Source: Pedobacter sp. (GTDB taxonomy: Bacteria; Bacteroidota; Bacteroidia; Sphingobacteriales; Sphingobacteriaceae). From it: a stretch of DNA of 64,000 nt. A model generated the notes under the pieces. It was not told where the DNA came from. It was given only the letters and a program-made list of their open reading frames with translations, and did not search any database. Below are positions 9,686 through 19,642 of this stretch, one piece after another (positions within the stretch are counted from its first letter, which is position 1; every line of letters starts with the position of its first letter). The translations under genes and the position numbers were made by a program. The DNA lies in the NCBI GenBank assembly GCA_004211595.1, contig SEDO01000011.1:1-64000 (forward strand). Direction: 5' to 3'.

Positions 9686-12600
9686 TTGTATTTTCTTCTA
9701 AAGGTTTACGACCCACTTTTTCTTGTAAAACTTGGAAAATAACGAACAATACTGGGATCACAAAAATTCCAAATACAGTTCCAATTAGCATTCCCCCAAT
9801 AGCCCCAGTACCTATTGAATTATTCCCTTCTGCACCTACTCCGCTAGATAACATCAAGGGTACTAAACCTAAAATAAAAGCAAAGGAAGTCATTAAAATT
9901 GGTCTTAAACGAGCACTTGCACCTTGTAATGCTGCTTCTATGATAGGCATTCCATTTCTACGTCTATCTAATGCAAATTCAACCACCAAAATGGCGTTTT
10001 TAGCTAATAGACCAATGAGCATAATTAAAGTAATTTGAGTATAAATATTATTGTCTACCCCAAATATTTTCCCAAAAATAAAAGTCCCAGCTAAGCCAAC
10101 TGGTAGGGATAAGATAACGGCCAGTGGTAAAATATAACTTTCATATTGGGCAGCTAATAAAAAGTAAACAAATACCAAGCAGAGTAGAAAAATAAATACT
10201 GTTTGATTTCCAGCAGATTGTTCTTCCCGGGATAATCCAGAAAATTCATAACCATATCCAGCTGGCAATTTAGCGACCTCTTCTTTAATAGCTTGTATCG
10301 CATCTCCTGAGCTAAATCCTATCTGAGGATTACCTGTAATGGCGATAGATGTATATAAATTAAATCGAGTAATGGCTTGTGGTCCATTTACTCTTTCCAA
10401 ACTGATAAAACTTTGAATAGGTGCCATCAAACCATCTTTAGTTCGTACCATTACCTGATTTAAGGAAGCTAAGTTTGCTCTATATTCAGGTTCAGCTTGA
10501 TACATTACTCGATATTGCTTCCCATATTTATTAAAGTTTGACCCATAAACTCCACCATAATAACCCTGCATAACAGATAACACATCATTTACCTGCAACC
10601 CAGCTTGTTTAATCTTAGCTACATTAGCCGTAATTAAATATTGAGGGAAATTGGGATTAAATGAGGTTGAAGCATATTGTATTTCAGGGCGCTTATTTAA
10701 TGCAGAAATAAATTCTCCACTAACTTTCGTAAAGTCTTGAATAGTTCCTCCAGTTTTGTCTTGAAGTTGTAATTCAAATCCCCCACTCATACCAAAACCT
10801 TGAATAGTAGGAGGAGCAAAGAAAATAATTCGAGCTTCTTTAATGTTGGCGGTTTTAGCAAATAATTCTTGTATAATGGTTTTAACATCCCGCTCACGTT
10901 CATTCCAAGGTACGAGTCGACCAATAACCATTCCGTATGCAGAACCATTACCTGAAATCATACCCCTTCCATTAACCCTTAATACTGCGCGTATTTCAGG
11001 AATCTGTCTTACTATACTATCTACTTTAGTTAATACTTCTTGAGTACGTTCCATAGATGTACCTGGGGGTAGAGCTATATCTGACATAATAGAACCCATA
11101 TCTTCATTAGGTACAAACCCTTTAGGGGTGGTATGCATGAGATATGCAAAACTTAATACAAATATTAATAATCCCCCAATAGCCAATAATTTACGCTTGA
11201 TTAATACAGCAACAACGGCCTGGTATCTATTAGTCATTTTTTCAAACCCTGTATTAAAAGCTGTAAAAAAACGTTTAGAAAAAGTTTTATTAGATTCGTT
11301 AATATGGTCTTTATGAGGTTTTAATAATAAGGCACATAATGCAGGACTTAACGTTAAAGCATTAATGGCAGAAAGTACAATTGAAATGGCTAATGTTAAC
11401 CCGAATTGTTTGAAAAACACCCCTGAAGACCCGCCAATAAAACTGACTGGTATAAATACCGCTGACATCACTAAGGTTATCGATATAATAGCCCCTGTAA
11501 TTTCGTCCATAGCATCTACAGTAGCTTTTTTGGCAGACTGATAACCTTTATCTAATTTAGCATGCACTGCTTCCACTACGACGATGGCGTCATCCACTAC
11601 AATTCCAATCGCTAATACGAGGGCAAAAAGCGTTAATAAATTAATCGTAAAGCCAAATAAGTTTAAAAAGAAGAATGTCCCAATAATGGCTACGGGTACC
11701 GAAATGGCTGGGATTAAAGTAGATCTAAAATCTTGTAAAAAGATAAAAACTACTATAAAAACCAAAATAAAGGCTTCTATTAGTGTATGAATTACCTTTT
11801 CAATTGAGGCATCCAGAAAATCATTTGCATTGGTTAAAATCAAATATTCTATTCCTTTTGGAAAACTTAATTTGGCATCTTCCATAGCTTTTAAGGCACC
11901 TTCAATTACCTCTTTTGCATTTGATCCTGCAGTTTGACTTACGGCAAATCCTAATCCAGGTTTACCATTAACACGCATTGTACTTGCATAACTCAATGCA
12001 CCTAATTCAATTCTAGCAACATCTTTTAATTTTAATACTTGACCATTTGCGGCTGTTTTTATAATCATTTCTCCAAATTCAGCTTCAGATTTTAATCGTC
12101 CGCTATATTTGATGGTATATTGAAAGGATTGGTCTCCTTGTTCGCCAAACTGGCCTGGAGCCGCTTCAATATTTTGTTCTGCAAGCATGGCATTAATATC
12201 ACTTGGCACCAATTGATACGCCGCCATAATATCGGGCTTAAGCCATATACGCATGGCATAGGTACTTTGACCAAAAGCCATAACATCTCCTACCCCAGCT
12301 ATTCTTTTAATTTGTGGAATCAAATTTATTTCCGCATAATTTTGAAGAAATTTTTGATCATAAATTGGATTCTCACTTTGTAATGCAAAAATTAAAACAT
12401 TACTAGATTGACGCTTTTGGGTAATAACACCTGCTCGAGTTACTTCTGCAGGCAATAAACTCGTTGCACGTGCTACTCTATTTTGCACATTTACTGCAGC
12501 TAAATCGGGGTTAGTACCTAATTTAAAATTGATTGTAATGGTAGCCGTGCCATCATTACTAGCGGTAGAAGTCATATAGGTCATGTCTTCTACACCATTT

Positions 12601-12806
12601 ATTTGTTCTTCCAGCGGTATTACAACACTACTCATAACTACATCTGCATTCGCTCCTTGGTAGGATGCAGATACTGAAATAGTAGGTGGCGCAATTTCAG
12701 GATATTGAGAAACCGGCAAGGCGATAATCCCTAACAATCCCAATATGACAATCAGGATAGAAATTACAGTAGATAAAACGGGTCTATCTATAAATTTTTT
12801 AAACAT
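9672..12806 (-). CDS. RND efflux permease, HAE1 family
   Basis: 1044 aa; MFKKFIDRPVLSTVISI..., FALVLAIGIVVDDAIVVVE, GLLAKNAILVVEFA. Confidence 0.97.
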   Translation of the reverse strand: MFKKFIDRPVLSTVISILIVILGLLGIIALPVSQYPEIAPPTISVSASYQGANADVVMSSVVIPLEEQINGVEDMTYMTSTASNDGTATITINFKLGTNPDLAAVNVQNRVARATSLLPAEVTRAGVITQKRQSSNVLIFALQSENPIYDQKFLQNYAEINLIPQIKRIAGVGDVMAFGQSTYAMRIWLKPDIMAAYQLVPSDINAMLAEQNIEAAPGQFGEQGDQSFQYTIKYSGRLKSEAEFGEMIIKTAANGQVLKLKDVARIELGALSYASTMRVNGKPGLGFAVSQTAGSNAKEVIEGALKAMEDAKLSFPKGIEYLILTNANDFLDASIEKVIHTLIEAFILVFIVVFIFLQDFRSTLIPAISVPVAIIGTFFFLNLFGFTINLLTLFALVLAIGIVVDDAIVVVEAVHAKLDKGYQSAKKATVDAMDEITGAIISITLVMSAVFIPVSFIGGSSGVFFKQFGLTLAISIVLSAINALTLSPALCALLLKPHKDHINESNKTFSKRFFTAFNTGFEKMTNRYQAVVAVLIKRKLLAIGGLLIFVLSFAYLMHTTPKGFVPNEDMGSIMSDIALPPGTSMERTQEVLTKVDSIVRQIPEIRAVLRVNGRGMISGNGSAYGMVIGRLVPWNERERDVKTIIQELFAKTANIKEARIIFFAPPTIQGFGMSGGFELQLQDKTGGTIQDFTKVSGEFISALNKRPEIQYASTSFNPNFPQYLITANVAKIKQAGLQVNDVLSVMQGYYGGVYGSNFNKYGKQYRVMYQAEPEYRANLASLNQVMVRTKDGLMAPIQSFISLERVNGPQAITRFNLYTSIAITGNPQIGFSSGDAIQAIKEEVAKLPAGYGYEFSGLSREEQSAGNQTVFIFLLCLVFVYFLLAAQYESYILPLAVILSLPVGLAGTFIFGKIFGVDNNIYTQITLIMLIGLLAKNAILVVEFALDRRRNGMPIIEAALQGASARLRPILMTSFAFILGLVPLMLSSGVGAEGNNSIGTGAIGGMLIGTVFGIFVIPVLFVIFQVLQEKVGRKPLEENTNEII

Positions 12807-12833
12807 AGTAATTGAATAATCGAATTTTAGGGA

Positions 12834-13997
12834 TTAGTTTTTAGCAGCTTTATAAATTGAATCAGCACTTTTCTCAAGAGGTTTAATTAAATCCCCTTCT
12901 TTAAGACTTGAAAATCCTTCGAGGATAATTTTATTACCCACTTTTAATCCCTCATTTACAATATAATAATTACCTTTTTGAGCTAAATTAATTTCAATGG
13001 GTTGGATACTAACTTTCGCCGAATCATTAATGAGATACACAAATTTTTTACCCTGTATATCGGAGGTGGATTTTTGAGGCACCAGTAATGCAGATTGGAC
13101 TAGTTGAGGGATACGAATAGTTGCACTACCTCCTGTTCGTAATAAGCCTTTAGGATTTGGAAATACAGCTCTTAAACTAGCAGCTCCAGTTAGGGTATTA
13201 ATTTGTCCACTTACCATTTCTATTTTTCCGGTCTGTTCATATTCTTGCCCATCACTTAACCTCAAACTAACTGCGGGTATAGCTAAAATTTGAGAAGATA
13301 AAGATTTTGTTCCAGCCAGCTGAGCTAATGCTAATAGTTGCTTTTCATTTAAAGAAAAATAGGCATATATCTGATCTATATTTGAAACGGTAGTTAAGGG
13401 ATTAGGACTATTACTACTAACAATCGCCCCAACTTTATAAGGTATAGTACCAATAACCCCATTCACAGGACTCTTAACTTGGGTATAAGATAAATTAACT
13501 TGGGCATTAATTAAACTTGCATTGGCTTGTGCCAAAACTGCTTTTTTTGCTTTCAAGCTAAGCTCTGCACTTTGTAAATCAAATTTTGAAATAATATCCT
13601 TTTCAACGAGAGACTTTGTTTTTAAAATTTGAAGTTCTGCCGCTGATACTTCAGCTTTGGCACTTTCTATGGCTGCTTCAGCGGTTCTTACTAATTGCTC
13701 ATATTGAGGCGCAATAATGCTAAATAACACCTGTCCCTTTTTGACTGTGGCACCTTCATCAACATGTATTTTGCCAATGAAGCCATCTACCATTGGTCGT
13801 ACATCTACGTTTTGTTGACCTTGAAGTTCGGCTGGATAGTCAGTATATACGGTTACACTTGAAGTATCTACGGCAAAAACGGGTAATGCAGGCACCATGG
13901 CATTGGAGGTAGCCTGAGGGGGATTAGAAGCTGAATTACAAGCTATAAAACTCGTGCTTAATAACATCACGCTTCCAAAAAGTATAAGTTTTTTCAT
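12834..13997 (-). CDS. RND periplasmic adaptor (AcrA/HlyD type)
   Basis: Lipoprotein signal, biotinyl-lipoyl-like halves (VDGFIGKIHVDEGATVKKGQVLF), upstream of the permease. Confidence 0.94.
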   Translation of the reverse strand: MKKLILFGSVMLLSTSFIACNSASNPPQATSNAMVPALPVFAVDTSSVTVYTDYPAELQGQQNVDVRPMVDGFIGKIHVDEGATVKKGQVLFSIIAPQYEQLVRTAEAAIESAKAEVSAAELQILKTKSLVEKDIISKFDLQSAELSLKAKKAVLAQANASLINAQVNLSYTQVKSPVNGVIGTIPYKVGAIVSSNSPNPLTTVSNIDQIYAYFSLNEKQLLALAQLAGTKSLSSQILAIPAVSLRLSDGQEYEQTGKIEMVSGQINTLTGAASLRAVFPNPKGLLRTGGSATIRIPQLVQSALLVPQKSTSDIQGKKFVYLINDSAKVSIQPIEINLAQKGNYYIVNEGLKVGNKIILEGFSSLKEGDLIKPLEKSADSIYKAAKN

Positions 13998-14228
13998 TTA
14001 TATATAAGAAGGATTTTATGTGAAAAATAATGTTCAAAATTACAAGTTTATCATTCAGAAAAGGCCCATTTAACGAAAGTGTAGCATATTTATGACCTAA
14101 TTCTGATAAATTTAAGCTACCGGAGGTTATTAAATTTTGAGGAATTACTTGAATTTATGTTACAAGTTACTTAAATTGTAATCAATTGTCCCACATAGGG
14201 GAATTATAAACCTTAAAAAACACACTTC

Positions 14229-16859
14229 ATGAAGAAAAAACTATGGCTTTTGCCACTAGCTTTTGGTTTGGTTGTGTCTGTGAATGCTCAGGATGTTAAA
14301 CCGCCCGTGGCTACCACAGCAACAGATTCTACCAAAAAACCTGCTGCCCCTGCTAAACCAAGTATTGCAGATAAAATTAAATCCAGCAGAAAAATTGATG
14401 GCATGTTTACTTTCTATCAAGATACAGTAACAGGAAGCCTTCAAATGTATGTAAAGAAAGATCAGCTGGGTAAAGACTATATTTATCAGAGTTTCTCTTT
14501 AAGTGGCCCCACTTCTATGTACTTAAATCAAAATATGATTCGTACAACGATGGTGTTCCATATTCAAAATGTCAATGATAAATTAGAATTCTTACAAAAA
14601 AATACAGCCTTTTACTATGACCCTTCTAATCCGGTAAGTAAAGCAGCTAATGTGGATGTAGCAGAAGCATTATTTTATGCCGATAAAATAGCCGCTAAAG
14701 ATGATAAGGGTTATTTAATCGCTGTAGATGGGTTATTCTTAGGAGATAAATTAGATCAAGTAAAACCTACTCCTAGCCCTGGAATGCCTCCAGGAGCCAT
14801 GTTTACATTAGGTAATTTAAATCCGGCAAAATCTAAATACCAAGCTGTAAAATCATTTTCAAAAAATACAGACGTACAAGTAGATTTAGCTTATGATAAT
14901 CCCATGGCATTAAATGGTGGTGGAAAAGACATTACTGATGCGAGATTTGTGCGCGTAAAAATGCAACATTCTTTCTTAGAAATGCCAAATAACAAATTTA
15001 GACCTCGAAGAGACGATCCAAGAGTTGGTTATTTTGGTGCAGAGGTTGAAAATTTAACTTCTTTGTCGGTAACCCCTTACAAAGATTTCATTAGTCGTTG
15101 GAATTTAGTTAAAAAAGATCCTTCGGCAAAATTATCGGAACCTGTTGAGCCGATTGTATTTTGGATAGAAAACACCACGCCATTAGAATATCGTCCAATT
15201 ATTAAAGAATCCGGTGAAAAATGGAATGAAGCATTTGAAAAAGCAGGTTTTAAAAACGCTGTAGTGATGAAACAAATGCCAGATAATGCTACCTGGGATC
15301 CAGCAGATGTAAATTACAATGTGATTCGATGGGTTTCTTCGATGTATCCTCCTTATGGTGCAATTGGACCAAGCTTCTTTAATCCCTATACTGGTCAAAT
15401 CTTAGGCGCAGATATAACAGTGGAATGGAAATCAGGTGCGGGTGCTTTAATCCAAGATGATTTGTATAATGGATACTCAGGTGCAGCTAAAGTGGCCTTA
15501 CCATGGGAAAATCCTGAAGCAGCTATGCAACCTAATCACGATCATTTTAGTGTAAGTAAAGCCCACTTAAATTGTAATTTAGCTGCGGAGTTAAATATGC
15601 AATATAATGCTGCTTTAACTACGGTAGATGTTTTGGATGCAGATTTAGCCCCTGCAGTAAGAGAAGAAAAAGTTAAAGAATTACACAAACAATTTTTGTA
15701 CTATTTAATTATGCATGAGATGGGTCATACATTAGGCTTAAATCATAATATGAAAGCTTCTCAAATGTTAAGCCCTGCACAACTACATGATACTAAAATT
15801 ACGCGTAAAATAGGTTTACAAGGATCAGTTATGGACTACCCTTCTATTAATGTAAGTCTAGACCGTAAAAAACAAGGGGATTATTACACGACAAAAGCAG
15901 GTCCTTATGATATCTGGGCTATTGAGTATGGTTATACCCCTTTCTCTCCTGCAGAGGAAGAAGCTGGCTTGAATAAAATCTTAGCGCGTAGCACTGATCC
16001 ACAATTAACATTTGGAAATGATGCAGATGATATGCGTAGTCCAGGTAAAGGTATTGATCCTCGCGTTAATGTAAATGACCATTCGAATGACATGGTTACT
16101 TATGCAGAAGACCGATTTAAATTAGTGAATACAATGATTCCTAAGTTAAAAACGAGATACTCAAAACCTGATCAAAGTTATCAAGAACTACGTACCCGTT
16201 ACTTACAATTACATCGTCAACGTGCAGATATGGCTAATGCATTAAGTCGTTATATAGGTGGAGTTTATGTAGACCGAAGCTATCCAGGACAAAAGCCAAC
16301 GGTAGCTCCGTATACCCCAGTACCAGCAGATTATCAGAAAAAAGCGCTAAATCTAATTAACACTTATGTATTTGCACCAAATGTGGTAGATGCTGATAAA
16401 GATTTGTATCCTTATTTACAAGTTCAAAGAAGAGGATTTAATTTTATGAGTGGATCAGAGGATTTTAAGCCTCAAACTACTGTATTAAGTTATCAAACAG
16501 CCGTTTTAGCTCATTTATTACATCCAACTACATTAACTCGTATAAGTAATTCTGCTTTATATGGAAATGAATATGCATTGAGTGATGTAATGAAAGACAT
16601 AACGAATGGTATTTTTGCGGCAGATTTAAATGGTTCAGTAAATATTTATCGTCAAAATTTACAAACTGAATATGTAAAAGCGCTTGGAAGTATTTTAAAT
16701 GCTCCTGGAGCGACTTATGATAATGCTAGTAAAGGAGTAGCATTAAGTACATTAAACTCTATTAAATCTCAATTAAAATCTAATATAGGAGATGGAAATA
16801 CAAAAGCCCATCGAGAAGGATTAGTTTATTTAATTGAAAAGGCTACTGTAATTAAATAA
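14229..16859 (+). CDS. Zinc-dependent metalloprotease (DUF5117/DUF4953-type)
   Basis: HEMGHTLGLNHN metzincin-like zinc motif; signal peptide; 876 aa. Confidence 0.9.
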   Translation: MKKKLWLLPLAFGLVVSVNAQDVKPPVATTATDSTKKPAAPAKPSIADKIKSSRKIDGMFTFYQDTVTGSLQMYVKKDQLGKDYIYQSFSLSGPTSMYLNQNMIRTTMVFHIQNVNDKLEFLQKNTAFYYDPSNPVSKAANVDVAEALFYADKIAAKDDKGYLIAVDGLFLGDKLDQVKPTPSPGMPPGAMFTLGNLNPAKSKYQAVKSFSKNTDVQVDLAYDNPMALNGGGKDITDARFVRVKMQHSFLEMPNNKFRPRRDDPRVGYFGAEVENLTSLSVTPYKDFISRWNLVKKDPSAKLSEPVEPIVFWIENTTPLEYRPIIKESGEKWNEAFEKAGFKNAVVMKQMPDNATWDPADVNYNVIRWVSSMYPPYGAIGPSFFNPYTGQILGADITVEWKSGAGALIQDDLYNGYSGAAKVALPWENPEAAMQPNHDHFSVSKAHLNCNLAAELNMQYNAALTTVDVLDADLAPAVREEKVKELHKQFLYYLIMHEMGHTLGLNHNMKASQMLSPAQLHDTKITRKIGLQGSVMDYPSINVSLDRKKQGDYYTTKAGPYDIWAIEYGYTPFSPAEEEAGLNKILARSTDPQLTFGNDADDMRSPGKGIDPRVNVNDHSNDMVTYAEDRFKLVNTMIPKLKTRYSKPDQSYQELRTRYLQLHRQRADMANALSRYIGGVYVDRSYPGQKPTVAPYTPVPADYQKKALNLINTYVFAPNVVDADKDLYPYLQVQRRGFNFMSGSEDFKPQTTVLSYQTAVLAHLLHPTTLTRISNSALYGNEYALSDVMKDITNGIFAADLNGSVNIYRQNLQTEYVKALGSILNAPGATYDNASKGVALSTLNSIKSQLKSNIGDGNTKAHREGLVYLIEKATVIK

Positions 16860-16882
16860 TAAATTGAATATTGCAATTATGC

Positions 16883-16915
16883 AAAAAAGCCCGCTAATTT
16901 ATAGCGGGCTTTTTT
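16883..16915 (+). terminator. Intrinsic terminator
   Basis: AAAAAAGCCCGCTA attta TAGCGGGCTTTTTT. Confidence 0.9.
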
Positions 16916-17366
16916 CATAGGTAGAAATTATTGATGTTTAATAACTAAGTGCATTTTTCAATTTTAAAAAATAGGGTCGGTTACCCCAATAACCGCCCTA
17001 TTTAAAACATACTAAAACGCGCTTATAATAAGCTAAACTTTTTAAAAGTAGTGGAAATCTATTATTAAAAGATACGGTTAACCGTAAAACGATATATTTA
17101 TTAATAAATAAGGGCCGATAACATTGGTTACCGACCCTAGATATAAAAATAAAAATTGCGCAAATTAATATCAAAAATAACAATTATGTTTTAGTATATC
17201 TTTGCTTCAAACTACTAGCAAAAAACATGCTAGTTATTTACCTCCATAAATTTTATATTCTTAATAATAGTATTCCAAGCAGTTTTGCTCAAAACTTAAG
17301 TTTGAATTATCTGTTAATAATCATATAAACATTAATTTATTTAAAGTTAATTTATTTTCCGCTACT

Positions 17367-18503
17367 ATGAGAATTTTAATGATTTCCACTTATCCGCCTA
17401 TGAAATGCGGATTAGCTACCTTTACTAAAGATCTATATGAATCTTTTAAGCTTGCTGGACATTCGGATGTAGGTATTCTAGCTATGTGTGATGAAGATCC
17501 CTTATTGTATCCAGCTGAGGTTGTTTCGACATTAAAAATTCAAAATCAGAAAGGTTATATCCAACAAGCAAATTGGATAAATGCAAATTATGATGTGTGT
17601 ATTATTCAGCATGAATATGGGATCTTTGGAGGTGCATCAGGAAACTATATCTTAGATTTAGCTAAAAACCTGCAAATACCCCTGATTTCACATTTGCATA
17701 CCATATTACCTTCTCCTAGTCCGATTGAAAAAGAAATATTAGCTGAATTGATGAAATATAGTCAGCAGATAACAGTCATGACACCTCATGCACTAGACTT
17801 ATTAAAGGAAATTTATCAAATTCCTGCCTATAAAATAGCCCTCATACCACATGGTGTTCCTACCTTTAATTTTGATCAAGAAAACGCTAAAATAAAATTA
17901 GGATTACAAAATAAAAAAGTCATGTTAAGTTTTGGCTTTTTAGGTCGGAATAAAGGAATAGAAACGGCCTTAAAAGCCATATCTGCGATTGAGGATTCTT
18001 CCTTAAAATATATTGTATTAGGCGCTACACATCCGAATGTTATAAAGCATGAAGGCGAAATTTATAGACAAACTTTAATTGATTTATGTAAACAATTGAA
18101 TATTGAAGATAAAGTTGATTTTATTAATGAATTTGTCAGTGAAGAAACTTTAAAAGATTATCTAACTGCTTGTGACATCTATGTGAGTCCGTATCCCAGC
18201 GAAAACCAAATTAGTAGTGGAACGTTAAGTTTTGCGCTGGGTGCAGGTGCAGCCGTTATTTCTACACCCTATCTGTATGCCAAGGACTTATTAGCTGACG
18301 ATAGAGGTATGTTATTTGATTTTGAAAATCACACACAGTTAAGCCAGATTATTAGTAAATTATTAAATGATAACAACCTTTTAGAATATTATCGAGACAA
18401 TGCTAAGCGTTTTGGTATTCCATTACAATGGCCGAATGTGGGCAAACAATATTTAAATATTTTAAAGCAACTATATCACCAGCCTAAACGCTTATGGAAT
18501 TAA
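17367..18503 (+). CDS. GT4-like family 1 glycosyltransferase
   Basis: MRILMISTYPPMKCGLATFTKDL..., HEYGIFGG, SFGFLGRNKGIETAL, YPSENQISSGTLSFALGAG. Confidence 0.88.
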   Translation: MRILMISTYPPMKCGLATFTKDLYESFKLAGHSDVGILAMCDEDPLLYPAEVVSTLKIQNQKGYIQQANWINANYDVCIIQHEYGIFGGASGNYILDLAKNLQIPLISHLHTILPSPSPIEKEILAELMKYSQQITVMTPHALDLLKEIYQIPAYKIALIPHGVPTFNFDQENAKIKLGLQNKKVMLSFGFLGRNKGIETALKAISAIEDSSLKYIVLGATHPNVIKHEGEIYRQTLIDLCKQLNIEDKVDFINEFVSEETLKDYLTACDIYVSPYPSENQISSGTLSFALGAGAAVISTPYLYAKDLLADDRGMLFDFENHTQLSQIISKLLNDNNLLEYYRDNAKRFGIPLQWPNVGKQYLNILKQLYHQPKRLWN

Positions 18504-19615
18504 ATTTGGACGCCCATCTCCAACTACAAATACCTCGTTTAGATTTACAACATTTAAAAAGATTAAGCACCTCTGTTGGAATCATTCAACATGCGAAGTA
18601 CGCCATACCAGATTTTCATCATGGATACTCCATAGATGATAATGCGCGCGCCCTGATGTTATGCAATTTAATCCAAAAAATTGATCCCTCTCAACAACTT
18701 AATCCTTATATAGATACTTACCTGTCTTATATCTATTATATGCAGACGGAAGACGGACAGTTTAGAAATTTTTTAAGCTTCCAACATCAATATTTAGACA
18801 CTAATGGCACTCCTGATGCATTAGGTAGAACCATTTGGGCACTGGGATCTTTAATTAAAAATTCATCCAGTGAAAGTAATATAGAACTATCGCTTTATAT
18901 GTTTGATAAAGCCCTTCCTCATGTTATTAATCTAAAATCTATAAAAGCAGTTGCTTATTCATTATGTGGTCTTGTATTAGCTGCAACATCGAATCATCGC
19001 AATAGATTAAATTTAGATAGCAAAATTATCAAACTAACACAATTTTTAATGCTGGAATACAAACAAGCCAAAAAAAATGATTGGCTGTGGTTTGAACCTA
19101 TACTATGTTATGACAACGGCATCGTTCCCTATAGTCTCTTTATTTCGTATGACTATCTAAATCAAATTAAGCCTGTAAATAAATACAATGAATTTGATAA
19201 TAGTGAGTTAAAATTAGAATTAAACGAGTTACTACATATAGCTATTGAAAGTGCTAGCTTTTTAGATAAAATTTTATTTGAATCCAAGATATTGAACTTA
19301 ATTGGCAACCAAAATTGGTATAAAAGAGGTGAAAAAAGAAGCTATATAGGACAGCAAGTTGTCGATATTCCAGGATTAATTTTATGTTATACGGAACTTG
19401 AAAAAAGAGATCTAAACTTTGCAAGAGAAAACCGAAAATCTATGTGTTTTGCATGGCTTTTAGGTCATAATAAACTTGGAAAGTCGCTACTGGATCCTCA
19501 AACGATGGGTTGCTTTGATGGCTTAGAAGAAAACGAAATTAATCTTAATCAAGGTGCTGAAAGTGTGATTAGCTTTTGGCAAGCCTATGTTTATTATTTT
19601 TACCATATAACTTAA
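18494..19615 (+). CDS. Glycosyltransferase-associated (alpha/alpha-barrel-like) protein of unknown function
   Basis: Overlaps the preceding GT gene by 10 bp; DFHHGYSIDDNARALMLC. Confidence 0.65.
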   Translation: MELNLDAHLQLQIPRLDLQHLKRLSTSVGIIQHAKYAIPDFHHGYSIDDNARALMLCNLIQKIDPSQQLNPYIDTYLSYIYYMQTEDGQFRNFLSFQHQYLDTNGTPDALGRTIWALGSLIKNSSSESNIELSLYMFDKALPHVINLKSIKAVAYSLCGLVLAATSNHRNRLNLDSKIIKLTQFLMLEYKQAKKNDWLWFEPILCYDNGIVPYSLFISYDYLNQIKPVNKYNEFDNSELKLELNELLHIAIESASFLDKILFESKILNLIGNQNWYKRGEKRSYIGQQVVDIPGLILCYTELEKRDLNFARENRKSMCFAWLLGHNKLGKSLLDPQTMGCFDGLEENEINLNQGAESVISFWQAYVYYFYHIT

Positions 19616-19642
19616 TCTTCAATTTTTTATTTTTTTACCCTT

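Noticed and set aside
9228-12383. Plus-strand ORFs within the RND operon
   Set aside because: Antisense to strongly supported efflux genes, no recognisable domains.
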